From assembly GCF_001758195.1 (NCBI RefSeq), contig NZ_MASR01000001.1, positions 62,001 to 126,000 of the forward strand: 64,000 nucleotides of DNA, read 5' to 3'. The position numbers and the translations under genes were made by a program. Source of the DNA: Pseudohongiella acticola. GTDB taxonomy: Bacteria; Pseudomonadota; Gammaproteobacteria; Pseudomonadales; Pseudohongiellaceae. Of the stretch, positions 40,943 to 49,264 are shown in pieces. The notes beneath the pieces were generated by a model that did no database searches, was not told where the DNA came from, and saw only the letters and a list, made by a program, of their open reading frames with translations. Every line of letters begins with the position of its first letter. Positions within the stretch are counted from its first letter, which is position 1.

Positions 40943-41805
40943 TGACGGCGCAGCCTTCTTCAATGCGGTCGCGGGTCGTACTGTTTCTGAAAGGCATGGC
41001 AATGGGGATCGCGGATTCTGTGCCCGGCGTTTCCGGTGGCACCATTGCTGTTATCAGCGGCATCTATGAAGACCTGCTCAATGCCCTGAAACAATGTCAC
41101 CCGCTGGCTCTGAAAGTGCTCTGGAAGCAGGGGCCGCGCGCGTTCTGGCAACAGATTCACGGTCCGTTCCTGTTGACTCTGCTGGCGGGTATTCTGTTGA
41201 GTCTGGTGCTGATGGCGAATACTGTGCTGTATCTGCTGGACACTTATTTTGAGCTGGTGATGGCATTTTTTATGGGCCTGGTGCTGGCATCCTGCTGGCT
41301 ACTGCGGGCCGACGCTGGTTCCTGGTCACTGTTTAAAACCCTGCTGTTTGTTGTTGGTTTTGCCCTGACGGCGGCAACAGCGCTGCTGAATCCGATGGCA
41401 GGCAGCACGGCGCTGGTCTATATCTTCTTCAGCGGCATGATCGCCATTTGCGCCATGATTCTGCCCGGCATATCCGGTGCCTTCCTGCTGCTGTTGCTGG
41501 GCGTGTATGAATATGTGCTGGGGGCGCTGCGTAGCTTTGAGCTGGATGTGATCATTGTTTTTGCTCTGGGTTGTGCCATCGGGCTGTTGTCATTTGCACA
41601 TCTGCTGTCCTGGACCTTTCGTTACTACCGGGAGCAGAGTTATGCCTTTATTATCGGCATGCTGGCGGCGTCGCTGATTGTGCTGTGGCCGTGGCGTGAG
41701 GCCGCCGTGCCGCCGCCTGACGCAGGCATGCTGCTGGCAGCAACGCTGTGCGCGCTGCTGGGTGGCGGCGTGATACTGGGCTTTTCACGTCTGGCTCGCC
41801 GTTGA
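40942..41805 (+). CDS. DUF368 membrane protein, likely undecaprenyl-phosphate translocase (PopT type)
   Basis: The 287-aa polytopic protein has the DUF368 signature at its N terminus (GMAMGIADSVPGVSGGTIAV) and the repeat ICAMILPGISGAFLLLLLG in the second half, with about eight membrane segments. DUF368 proteins have been reported to return undecaprenyl phosphate across the inner membrane for reuse. That role is taken from the family; nothing here tests it. It is coupled to pcm by a TGATG overlap and precedes nlpD. Confidence 0.9.
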   Translation: MTAQPSSMRSRVVLFLKGMAMGIADSVPGVSGGTIAVISGIYEDLLNALKQCHPLALKVLWKQGPRAFWQQIHGPFLLTLLAGILLSLVLMANTVLYLLDTYFELVMAFFMGLVLASCWLLRADAGSWSLFKTLLFVVGFALTAATALLNPMAGSTALVYIFFSGMIAICAMILPGISGAFLLLLLGVYEYVLGALRSFELDVIIVFALGCAIGLLSFAHLLSWTFRYYREQSYAFIIGMLAASLIVLWPWREAAVPPPDAGMLLAATLCALLGGGVILGFSRLARR

Positions 41806-41870
41806 CATGGCATAAGAGGGCGCTGCAGTTTATGATGGGGCGTCTCGCTGTTTTTTGAGGTGTGTTGTTC

Positions 41871-43004
41871 ATGAGTCTGTTACGTCGCGTCAAGCCAAAT
41901 ACAAAATCTGCGCCTGCTACCGGTGCGCCGCGCTATCGATTTCCGCTGGCGGCCATTGCCTGCCTGCTGCTGGCTGCCTGTGCCAGTGATTATGAAGCGC
42001 CCATGGATGATCGTAGCAGCAGCCTGGACCGGCAACCGCCACTCATTGTCAGCAATGGTCAGGAAGTTCCCGCCACACCACGTCGACGGCCGGAGATTGC
42101 CAATAGTGGTAGCGCCAATGGCTCTGGCACAGCAGGAAATGCCAACAACAATTCTGTTGGCGCCAGCAGCACCGTGGTTCGTCCCGTCACGGTTGCCGGT
42201 GGCATTGGTCGTGCAAGCATCAGTCGTGACAGTCTGCCCGCTGATGACCAGCCCGCAGTAAGCAACAATCAGCCGGCTGCGGCATCCAGCTCCGCGCCAG
42301 TGGCCGCAAACACATCTTCTGTGCCCGCCTCAGCGGCCACTGCATCCGCACGCACTCATACGGTTGCCCGCGGTGACACGCTGTACTCCATTGCCTGGAC
42401 ACACAATATCGATTACCGGCGCCTGGCACTGGCCAACAACCTGTCGGCGCCGTATACCATCTATCCGGGCCAGCAATTAAACCTGAGCGAGTCAGGTGTC
42501 TCTGAGTCCGCCATCAGCGCTTTGCCCGATATTCCAGCATCACCGGCCGGTGAGCTTGCCACCACCACCGGGCAGCGACCGCAGGCGGCCATTGATGCCA
42601 GGCGCACGGGCAGTGTCAGTACCCGTCAGACCGAAGGCGTGAGCTGGCAGTGGCCAGCTGAAGGGCGCATGCTGAGCATGTTTTCCGAAGCCGGGGCCAA
42701 TCGCGGTATCGATATTGCCGGTATGCAGGGCCAGTCGGTCTACGCCGCAGCCGACGGTGACGTCGTCTATGCCGGCAGTGGCATTCAGGGCGCCGGCAAC
42801 CTGGTGATTCTGCGCCACAGTGCCCGTCACCTGAGCGCGTATATGTATAACCGCGCCATGGTGGTCGGTGAGGGCGACCGGGTTCGTGCCGGCGACAAGA
42901 TTGCGGAAATGGGTTCAGGACCCAATGGTCGTGATTTGTTGCATTTTGAAGTGCGTGTTGATGGAAAACCCACTGACCCGGTCCGATTTTTGCCCAGTCG
43001 TTAA
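41871..43004 (+). CDS. nlpD: murein hydrolase activator NlpD (lipoprotein, LysM + degenerate M23)
   Basis: The 377-aa lipoprotein has a lipobox LLLAAC, a Ser/Ala/Asn-rich linker, a LysM domain (THTVARGDTLYSIAWTHNID) and a C-terminal M23/LytM domain. Of the M23 zinc residues, the first His is Asn (ANRGIDIAG) and the HxH His is lost (YMYNRAM), while LHFEVR remains, so it should activate an amidase and not cut by itself, as in E. coli NlpD. The ATG at 41871 has TGAGG 10 bases upstream; a GTG at 41862 is less well placed. Confidence 0.95.
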   Translation: MSLLRRVKPNTKSAPATGAPRYRFPLAAIACLLLAACASDYEAPMDDRSSSLDRQPPLIVSNGQEVPATPRRRPEIANSGSANGSGTAGNANNNSVGASSTVVRPVTVAGGIGRASISRDSLPADDQPAVSNNQPAAASSSAPVAANTSSVPASAATASARTHTVARGDTLYSIAWTHNIDYRRLALANNLSAPYTIYPGQQLNLSESGVSESAISALPDIPASPAGELATTTGQRPQAAIDARRTGSVSTRQTEGVSWQWPAEGRMLSMFSEAGANRGIDIAGMQGQSVYAAADGDVVYAGSGIQGAGNLVILRHSARHLSAYMYNRAMVVGEGDRVRAGDKIAEMGSGPNGRDLLHFEVRVDGKPTDPVRFLPSR

Positions 43005-43009
43005 TTTAT

Positions 43010-43050
43010 TTGACGACTGTTTTTTCTCAACTGTGATATCGCGCACAGTT
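43010..43050 (+). promoter_or_regulatory. candidate rpoS promoter with CRP/Vfr-like palindrome
   Basis: TTGACG (43010-43015) - 18 bp - TGATAT (43034-43039) is a reasonable sigma-70 promoter. Overlapping its -10, the 22-bp sequence 43029-43050 has perfect 7-bp arms AACTGTG/CACAGTT and contains TGTGA-N6-GCACA, one base from the CRP consensus TGTGA-N6-TCACA. Position over the -10 would predict repression by CRP. Confidence 0.5.
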
Positions 43051-43144
43051 TCCCGGTTCCGGGTGTTTTTTCTCTTCTTGGGTCTTTTTTGCCGTCTTTT
43101 TCCTTGATATTGTCTGATCGTTCCCCTAACAATAAAAAGGAAGA

Positions 43145-44017
43145 ATGTTTGCTATGGATAGTGCTGGACTGAAAGCTACGGATGGTTTTTCTGCTGATGC
43201 TGAACAACGTTATATCAAGGACATTAACCCGATCGGAGTGCTGGCCTACGCACAGGAACTGGCGCTTGCCAGGGCCGCGCGTGATGGTGATGAGGACAGT
43301 CGGCAGCAGATGATTCGTCATAATCTGCGTCTGGTGATCAGCATTGCCCGACGCTATCGTCATCGTGGTCTGACCCTGCTGGATATGGTGGAAGAAGGCA
43401 ATATTGGCCTGATGCGGGCCGTTGATAAATATGATCCCGAGCGTGGATTTCGCTTTTCCACGTACGCCACCTGGTGGGTGCGTCAGAGCATCGAACGCGC
43501 CATCATGAATCATGCCCGTAATGTGCGTTTGCCAGTGCACGTGATCAAGGACATCAGCCACTGTCTGCGTCATGAAACCGAACTGTCACATCGTCTCGGG
43601 CGCCGGCCCCGGCGTCGGGAACTGGCGGATTACCTGTCCCGACCTCTGGCCGAGCTGGATGAGCTGCTGAGTTGCCATGAGTCCAGTTATGATGCCGGTG
43701 AATCGTTACCGGATGTTGATGCTCTGGACGCCGATATCCGGGTCGATGAGCTACGCGGCGCTGACCCGGCCCAGCGGCAGCATAATCAAAGCAGTTGTCG
43801 AACCCTGCGCCGTTGGCTGGCGGAACTGAGCCTGCGTCAACGTGATGTGCTGGTGCGTCGCTTTGGACTGGACGGGTTTCTGGCAGCGACACTGGAACAG
43901 GTGGGGGCTGATGTTGGGTTGACGCGGGAGCGCGTCAGGCAGATACAGATTGATGCCATGCGCCGATTGCGCCGACTGGCGGCGCGCGACGGTTATGATC
44001 TGGATGCGTTTTTCTGA
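43145..44017 (+). CDS. rpoS: RNA polymerase sigma factor RpoS
   Basis: The 290-aa sigma-70 family protein has region 2 (HNLRLVISIARRYRHRG, EGNIGLMRAVDKYDPERGFR, FSTYATWWVRQSIERAIMN), region 3 and region 4 with LTRERVRQIQIDAMRRLR. Location after nlpD and the sequence RLPVHVIKDI point to RpoS, the stationary-phase and stress factor. It is shorter than E. coli RpoS (330 aa), mostly at the N terminus. AAGGA lies 3 bases before ATG 43145 and 12 before ATG 43154, so the exact start is unsure. Confidence 0.92.
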   Translation: MFAMDSAGLKATDGFSADAEQRYIKDINPIGVLAYAQELALARAARDGDEDSRQQMIRHNLRLVISIARRYRHRGLTLLDMVEEGNIGLMRAVDKYDPERGFRFSTYATWWVRQSIERAIMNHARNVRLPVHVIKDISHCLRHETELSHRLGRRPRRRELADYLSRPLAELDELLSCHESSYDAGESLPDVDALDADIRVDELRGADPAQRQHNQSSCRTLRRWLAELSLRQRDVLVRRFGLDGFLAATLEQVGADVGLTRERVRQIQIDAMRRLRRLAARDGYDLDAFF

Positions 44018-44048
44018 CGAACGGTTTTCTTGATGGACCAGGAAGGCC

Positions 44049-44381
44049 TCAGCCGGCATCCTTGACCAGGTGCTCGATCTTGCCGGCAACACCGTTCCAT
44101 TTTTCGGCGTCTTCCAGTGGCGGCTTCATCTGCGTGATGTTTGGCCATTTTTCAGCCAGGTCAGCATTGAGCTCCAGGAAGTCCTTCTGATCATCGGGCA
44201 GTTCGTCTTCGGCAAAAATCGCATCCACCGGGCACTCGGGCTCACACAACGCGCAGTCGATGCACTCATCCGGGTGGATAACCAGGAAGTTGGGGCCTTC
44301 GTAGAAGCAGTCCACGGGGCAGACTTCCACGCAGTCCGTATGTTTACAGTTAATGCAATTTTCACCCACTACGAATGTCAT
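44049..44381 (-). CDS. fdxA: 7Fe ferredoxin FdxA
   Basis: The 110-aa ferredoxin begins [20 protein letters not shown] and holds the cysteine patterns CINCKHTDC-x3-CP and [12 protein letters not shown] for a 3Fe-4S and a 4Fe-4S cluster, followed by the long C-terminal helix region of the FdxA family. It converges with rpoS, the conserved arrangement. Its electron partners are not evident. Confidence 0.97.
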   Translation of the reverse strand: MTFVVGENCINCKHTDCVEVCPVDCFYEGPNFLVIHPDECIDCALCEPECPVDAIFAEDELPDDQKDFLELNADLAEKWPNITQMKPPLEDAEKWNGVAGKIEHLVKDAG

Positions 44382-44414
44382 GATGCTTTCCAGTCAAGAA
44401 TAAAACGATGCGGC

Positions 44415-44444
44415 ATTATAGAGCACCTTGGCGGTCGGGGCCAA
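44415..44444 (-). promoter_or_regulatory. fdxA promoter
   Basis: On the minus strand TTGGCC - 18 bp - TATAAT, with a perfect -10, lies 34 bp upstream of the fdxA ATG. This separates fdxA transcription from mutS. Confidence 0.6.
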
Positions 44445-44537
44445 GGGGGCTCTTGGTATTGCTGATATTGATGCTGCGCTCGGTGTTATGAACGGTGCTG
44501 CGTTCTCGACCGCTGACGCTGCAATTATTGACGATTG

Positions 44538-47144
44538 TTATAACATTTTTTGTATTTCATACAGCCAATCCAGCGCCTGGCGTGGGTTCAGTGAATCCGG
44601 ATCCAGTTGCGCCAGCCGTTCCAGCGCGGGGTGTGGCGTGCTCGCGAACAGGTCGTTCTGAGCAGGTTTTGTCCGAGTTGCTGTTGGCTCGACGGCCGCC
44701 GGGGTCAGACTCGAGGCCGCCGGGATCACCTGCTGCTCCAGTTCCTGCAGTTTGGCGCGGGCGCTGTTAATCACCGCGGCCGGAATACCGGCCAGTTGCG
44801 CCACCTGCAGGCCATAACTCTGGTTGGCGGGGCCGGGTTTGACGGTGTGCATAAAAACAATGCCCTGCTGATGCTCAGTGGCATCCAGGTGCACATTGCC
44901 AATATTGTCCAGTTGCTCGGGCAATGTGGTGAGCTCGAAATAGTGGGTAGCAAACAGTGTCAGCGCGTTCAACTGCCGGGCGATGTAGACCGCACTGGCC
45001 CAGGCCAGTGACAGCCCGTCAAAGGTGCTGGTACCACGGCCGACCTCATCCATCAGCACCAGGCTCTGGCCGGTGGCGTTGTGCAGGATGTTGGCAGTTT
45101 CGGTCATTTCCACCATAAAGGTGGAACGGCCGCCGGCCAGATCATCAGACGAGCCGATACGGGTGAAAATGCGGTCAATCGGGCCGATGCGTGCGGCGCT
45201 GGCCGGTACATGACTGCCGCAGAAAGCCAGCAGCACGATCAGTGCGGTCTGGCGCATGTAAGTGGACTTACCGCCCATGTTGGGGCCGGTGATGATCAGC
45301 ATCTGTTGCTGTGCATCAAGGCGGGTGTCGTTGGCAACAAACTGTTTTTCCAGCACCTGCTCGACCACCGGGTGACGGCCCTGTTCAATGCAGACCCCGG
45401 GTTCATCGCTGAGTTCAGGCTGCGCCCAGTTCAGGTTGAGGGCACGTTCGGCAAAGTTGCACAAGACATCCAGCTCGGCGAGGGCGGCGGCACTGTCCTG
45501 CAAGGCGCCCAGCTGTTCGGCGGTGGTTTCGATGAGGGCGTCATACAGCGCTTTTTCGCGCGCCAGCGCCTTGCTGTTGGCACTGAGGACCTTGTCTTCA
45601 AAGGTTTTTAATTCCGGGGTGATGTAGCGTTCGGCGTTTTTTAAGGTCTGCCGGCGCTGGTAGTCGGCGGGCATGTCACCAGCCTGGGCCTTGCTGACTT
45701 CGATGAAATAACCATGCACCCGGTTGTAACCCACCTTGAGCGTGCTCAGGCCGGTGCGCTGTTTTTCCCGGATCTCCAGATCAATCAGGTACTGCCCGGC
45801 ATTGGTGCTCAGCCCGCGCAACTCATCCAGTTCGCTGTCGTAGCCGTCCGCCAATACGCCGCCTTCGCGGATCACCACTGGCGGGTTCTCGATCAGCGCC
45901 CGGCTGAGCAAGTCGGCCAGTGTGGGATAATCAGCAATGGTTTCCTGCAGGGTTTGCAGGCGTGCTGATGCAGAAGTCGACACCACCGGCGTCAATGTGC
46001 TCTGTAGTGTCGGTAACACGCACAGGGCATCGCGCAGGCGGGCCAGGTCGCGGGGACGGGCAGAGCGCAGTGCCACGCGGGACAGAATACGTTCAATGTC
46101 GCCCACGTTTTTGAGCAACGGTTGCAGTTGTTCAAAGGCATAGTCAGTGCCCAGTGCGGTGACGGCAAGCTGGCGTTGCTGTAGGGTCTCGCGGGTACGC
46201 AGCGGACGGTGCAGCCAGCGATTGAGAAGGCGGCTGGCCATTGCGGTGCAGGTGGCATCAAGCACCGACATCACGGTGTTGGTGCTGCCACCGGCAAGGT
46301 TGCGGTCCAGCTCCAGGTTGCGGCGACTGGCTGCATCCAGAATCAGCGCATCGCCGGGCAATTCCACCTGCAGCCGCTGAATATGCGGCAGGCCTGAGCG
46401 TTGGGTGTCGCTGGCGTAGGTCAGCAGGCAGCCGGCGGCCTGTATGCCCAAGGCCAGGTCTTCACAACCAAAGCTGCGCAGATCGCGCGTCTTGAAATGT
46501 GAGGTCAAGGCGCGGTAACTGCTGTCGGTATCAAATTCCCACACCGGACGGCGGCGCAGGCCGGCGCGGGAGGCGAGTTCATTGGGCAGCTCAAGAGCGT
46601 CATTAACCAGCAGTTCGGCGGGGCGGATTCGTTCAATTTCCGCCAGTGCGGCCTGTTCACTGTCAACTTCGCACAGCTGGAAACGACCGGCGCTGATATC
46701 CATCCAGGCCAGGCCATAACGCTGTTGGTGGCTGGTCAGTGCCAGCAGAATACAGTCGCTGCGCTCTTTCAGCAGTGCCTCATCACTGACCGTGCCGGGG
46801 GTGACAATACGCACCACTGCGCGCTCCACCGGGCCCTTGCTGGTGGCTGGATCACCGATCTGTTCACAGATGGCGACCGAGCGCCCAAGCTCAACCAGCC
46901 GGGCCAGATAACGTTCCGCCGAATGATAGGGCACGCCGCACATGGGGATGGGTTTGCCATTGGAATTGCCACGGGCGGTCAATGTGATGTCGAGCATGCC
47001 GGCGGCATCCACCGCATCCTGGTAAAACAGCTCGTAAAAGTCACCCATGCGATAGAACAGCAGGTTGTCCGGCTGGTCGGCTTTCAGGCGCAGGTACTGC
47101 TGCATCATGGGTGTGTGCTGTTCGGTATCGGTCTTGTTCTTCAC
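44538..47144 (-). CDS. mutS: DNA mismatch repair protein MutS
   Basis: The 868-aa mismatch-recognition ATPase has the mismatch-stacking motif [11 protein letters not shown] with Phe36-x-Glu38, numbered as in E. coli. It has [20 protein letters not shown], the Walker [16 protein letters not shown], and [20 protein letters not shown]. The start is GTG at 47144; [12 protein letters not shown] right after it aligns with the E. coli N terminus. The 158 bp to the kinase gene upstream hold no gene. Confidence 0.97.
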   Translation of the reverse strand: MKNKTDTEQHTPMMQQYLRLKADQPDNLLFYRMGDFYELFYQDAVDAAGMLDITLTARGNSNGKPIPMCGVPYHSAERYLARLVELGRSVAICEQIGDPATSKGPVERAVVRIVTPGTVSDEALLKERSDCILLALTSHQQRYGLAWMDISAGRFQLCEVDSEQAALAEIERIRPAELLVNDALELPNELASRAGLRRRPVWEFDTDSSYRALTSHFKTRDLRSFGCEDLALGIQAAGCLLTYASDTQRSGLPHIQRLQVELPGDALILDAASRRNLELDRNLAGGSTNTVMSVLDATCTAMASRLLNRWLHRPLRTRETLQQRQLAVTALGTDYAFEQLQPLLKNVGDIERILSRVALRSARPRDLARLRDALCVLPTLQSTLTPVVSTSASARLQTLQETIADYPTLADLLSRALIENPPVVIREGGVLADGYDSELDELRGLSTNAGQYLIDLEIREKQRTGLSTLKVGYNRVHGYFIEVSKAQAGDMPADYQRRQTLKNAERYITPELKTFEDKVLSANSKALAREKALYDALIETTAEQLGALQDSAAALAELDVLCNFAERALNLNWAQPELSDEPGVCIEQGRHPVVEQVLEKQFVANDTRLDAQQQMLIITGPNMGGKSTYMRQTALIVLLAFCGSHVPASAARIGPIDRIFTRIGSSDDLAGGRSTFMVEMTETANILHNATGQSLVLMDEVGRGTSTFDGLSLAWASAVYIARQLNALTLFATHYFELTTLPEQLDNIGNVHLDATEHQQGIVFMHTVKPGPANQSYGLQVAQLAGIPAAVINSARAKLQELEQQVIPAASSLTPAAVEPTATRTKPAQNDLFASTPHPALERLAQLDPDSLNPRQALDWLYEIQKML

Positions 47145-47302
47145 GTGCTTTTTGATCCTGCCCGAGCTTTGTTAGTGACAACGCGACAGAGTATCAAACC
47201 TGGCTAATCCAGAACAGTTGAAACAGTGATATTCAAAGATAAGTCGCTATCTAGCACTGTGTACCATTATCGGGAATTCCTACCGGGAGCTGCCACGAAT
47301 CA

Positions 47303-48535
47303 TCACCAGGAAAGGCGAGCGATGACATGCCTACGATCAACGTGTATTGAAAATGACCAGCCATTGCGTTCACACAATCGTTGCACGATGCCCAGGCCCA
47401 GGCCGTAGCCTTGAGGCGACGACATTTCGGCCGGCGTTTGATTGTCATCAGCATCACTGTTCAGCTGATTGGTAACAAATAGCTCGTGCTCTTTGACACG
47501 GATAGTAATTGGTCCCTGTCCATCGAGTGTGTGCTCGAATGCATTTCGCACCAGATTGTTGGTGGCGATAACAAAGGCCTGTAAATGTCCACACACTTTA
47601 GGGCTTGCCTGCTCTTCGAAATCAACATCGACGGATTTGCCGCTCAGCAGGTAACGCTGCTGATCTATCGCCTGACTCACCAGAGGCACCACCAGAAACT
47701 GTTCTTCATACAAACCTTCATCGGTTTCGCGGGCGAGGCATAAGAACATTTCAAGCGTCTTTTTCATGTCGAAGGTGGCGCGCCTGGCACGATCGACAGT
47801 CTTCACATCTGTCGCTGACAGATCGCTTTGCTCCAGCAATTCAAGCGCGCCGGTTATCACTGTGATTGGCGTGCGTAACTCATGGCTGGCTGAGCCGGTA
47901 AAGTATCGCTCCCTCTCAATAAACGCGTTCACACGTTCAAGTGTTTTCTCAATGGTTCCGGCGAGTGCGCCAACCTCATCATTACCGAAGCGGCTGGACT
48001 CTATGCGTTTATGATCCCCGGCAGACAGATGCTCCAGGTCAATGTCCGCGACCATGTTGGCGAGATGCACGACCGGGGCAACAGCTCTGCGCATCACAAC
48101 CACGCCCAACCCGAAACCAAGCATACCGAGCGTACCCACGGCACCGGTGATAACCAACAGCCAAAACCAATCCTCTGATGATGCAGCCTCAATCCCGGCA
48201 ACATCAAATACAACAAAGGCATGTTGCAGTTCACCGCCTGAGGGTATTACCGCGACATGCAACTCCTCGTCAGTGAATTCGTACACGCCCTGCTCAGGAT
48301 CGGTTTTCGCCCAATCCCTGAGTGACACGGGTAAATTGGCAGCTTCATCGTAACCGCGAATATTCATCGGCATGGTGGGATAACTTTCGGCTGCACGCTG
48401 AAGCTGATGCATCAGCACACGATCTTCGCTCAGCCTGATCGCCGTGAAGAAAGCGAATCCCCAAGCCACGCTTAAAGCAGCAACACATGTGGCAAATGCA
48501 ATGGCCACTCGTTTGCGTAAACTGTGCCGGTACAT
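47303..48535 (-). CDS. membrane sensor histidine kinase
   Basis: The 410-aa kinase has a membrane helix near residues 10-32, a periplasmic sensor of about 110 residues, a second helix (WFWLLVITGAVGTLGMLGFG), HAMP, the H-box GSASHELRTPITVITGAL and an ATPase domain with NNLVRNAFEHT (N-box) and GYGLGLGIVQRL (G2). The usual DxGxG G1 box is replaced by a sequence around VTNQLNSDADDN. The start at 48535 has GAGG 9 bases upstream; it lies one base after the regulator stop. Last gene of the receptor-regulator-kinase unit; the signal is unknown. Confidence 0.92.
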   Translation of the reverse strand: MYRHSLRKRVAIAFATCVAALSVAWGFAFFTAIRLSEDRVLMHQLQRAAESYPTMPMNIRGYDEAANLPVSLRDWAKTDPEQGVYEFTDEELHVAVIPSGGELQHAFVVFDVAGIEAASSEDWFWLLVITGAVGTLGMLGFGLGVVVMRRAVAPVVHLANMVADIDLEHLSAGDHKRIESSRFGNDEVGALAGTIEKTLERVNAFIERERYFTGSASHELRTPITVITGALELLEQSDLSATDVKTVDRARRATFDMKKTLEMFLCLARETDEGLYEEQFLVVPLVSQAIDQQRYLLSGKSVDVDFEEQASPKVCGHLQAFVIATNNLVRNAFEHTLDGQGPITIRVKEHELFVTNQLNSDADDNQTPAEMSSPQGYGLGLGIVQRLCERNGWSFSIHVDRRHVIARLSW

Positions 48536-48536
48536 T

Positions 48537-49238
48537 CTAGGCATCCTCTGCAATGCGGTAACCAATGCGGTGCACCGTATGAATCAGCTGATTCTCAAAT
48601 GGCCGATCGATTGCCTGCCGCAACTTGTACATGTGTGAACGAAGCGCATCACCATCAGGTCGCTCGTCTGCCCACAATAAGGTTTCGAGATCATCGCGAG
48701 CCACAACAGACGGGGCCTCTTCCATCAGTCGTTGCAATATTTTTATGCCGGCAGGGTTGAGGTCGACACGTTGCCCCGCGCGATGCACCTGCAGTGTGGA
48801 CATATTCATGGTCAGATCGCCAACCGTTAGCAGGTTGTCGGTATTTCGGTGACTACGATTGTATAGTGCCTGAAGTCGCGCATGTAGCTCTTGTAATGCG
48901 AATGGCTTAACCAGATAGTCATCGGCTCCTGCCTCGAACCCCTTGAGTTTATCGGCGAGCGTGTCTCTCGCCGTTAACATAAGCACGGGCGTTCTTATTT
49001 TGGCATCAGCGCGCAGCTTTTGGCAGAAATGCAGGCCATCCATCCCTGGAAGCATAAGGTCCAGAACAATCACATCGAATGGATGCGTCAGCGCCAAATG
49101 CATCGCCCTGATACCGTCATAGGCAAAATCCATGACATAACAATGCTTCTCAAAATACGCAGCTATGTTTCCACAGATGTCGCGGTTGTCTTCAATAATC
49201 AACACTCTAATCGGTGTCGCACCAAGCGCGAGTACCAT
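48537..49238 (-). CDS. OmpR-family response regulator
   Basis: The 233-aa protein has a receiver domain (RVLIIEDNRDICGN, phospho-acceptor Asp in VIVLDLMLPGMDGL, Lys in DDYLVKPFAL) and a C-terminal winged-helix DNA-binding domain ending IHTVHRIGYRI. It is the cognate regulator of the kinase gene one base downstream. The likely target is the receptor gene 26 bp upstream in the same unit. Confidence 0.95.
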   Translation of the reverse strand: MVLALGATPIRVLIIEDNRDICGNIAAYFEKHCYVMDFAYDGIRAMHLALTHPFDVIVLDLMLPGMDGLHFCQKLRADAKIRTPVLMLTARDTLADKLKGFEAGADDYLVKPFALQELHARLQALYNRSHRNTDNLLTVGDLTMNMSTLQVHRAGQRVDLNPAGIKILQRLMEEAPSVVARDDLETLLWADERPDGDALRSHMYKLRQAIDRPFENQLIHTVHRIGYRIAEDA

Positions 49239-49264
49239 CTTCTACTTCCCCTTGCCAGGCCGCA

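Noticed and set aside
41821-41870. upstream GTG start for nlpD at 41862
   Set aside because: It lies only one base after the TGAGG site; ATG 41871 has workable spacing and gives a normal lipoprotein signal.
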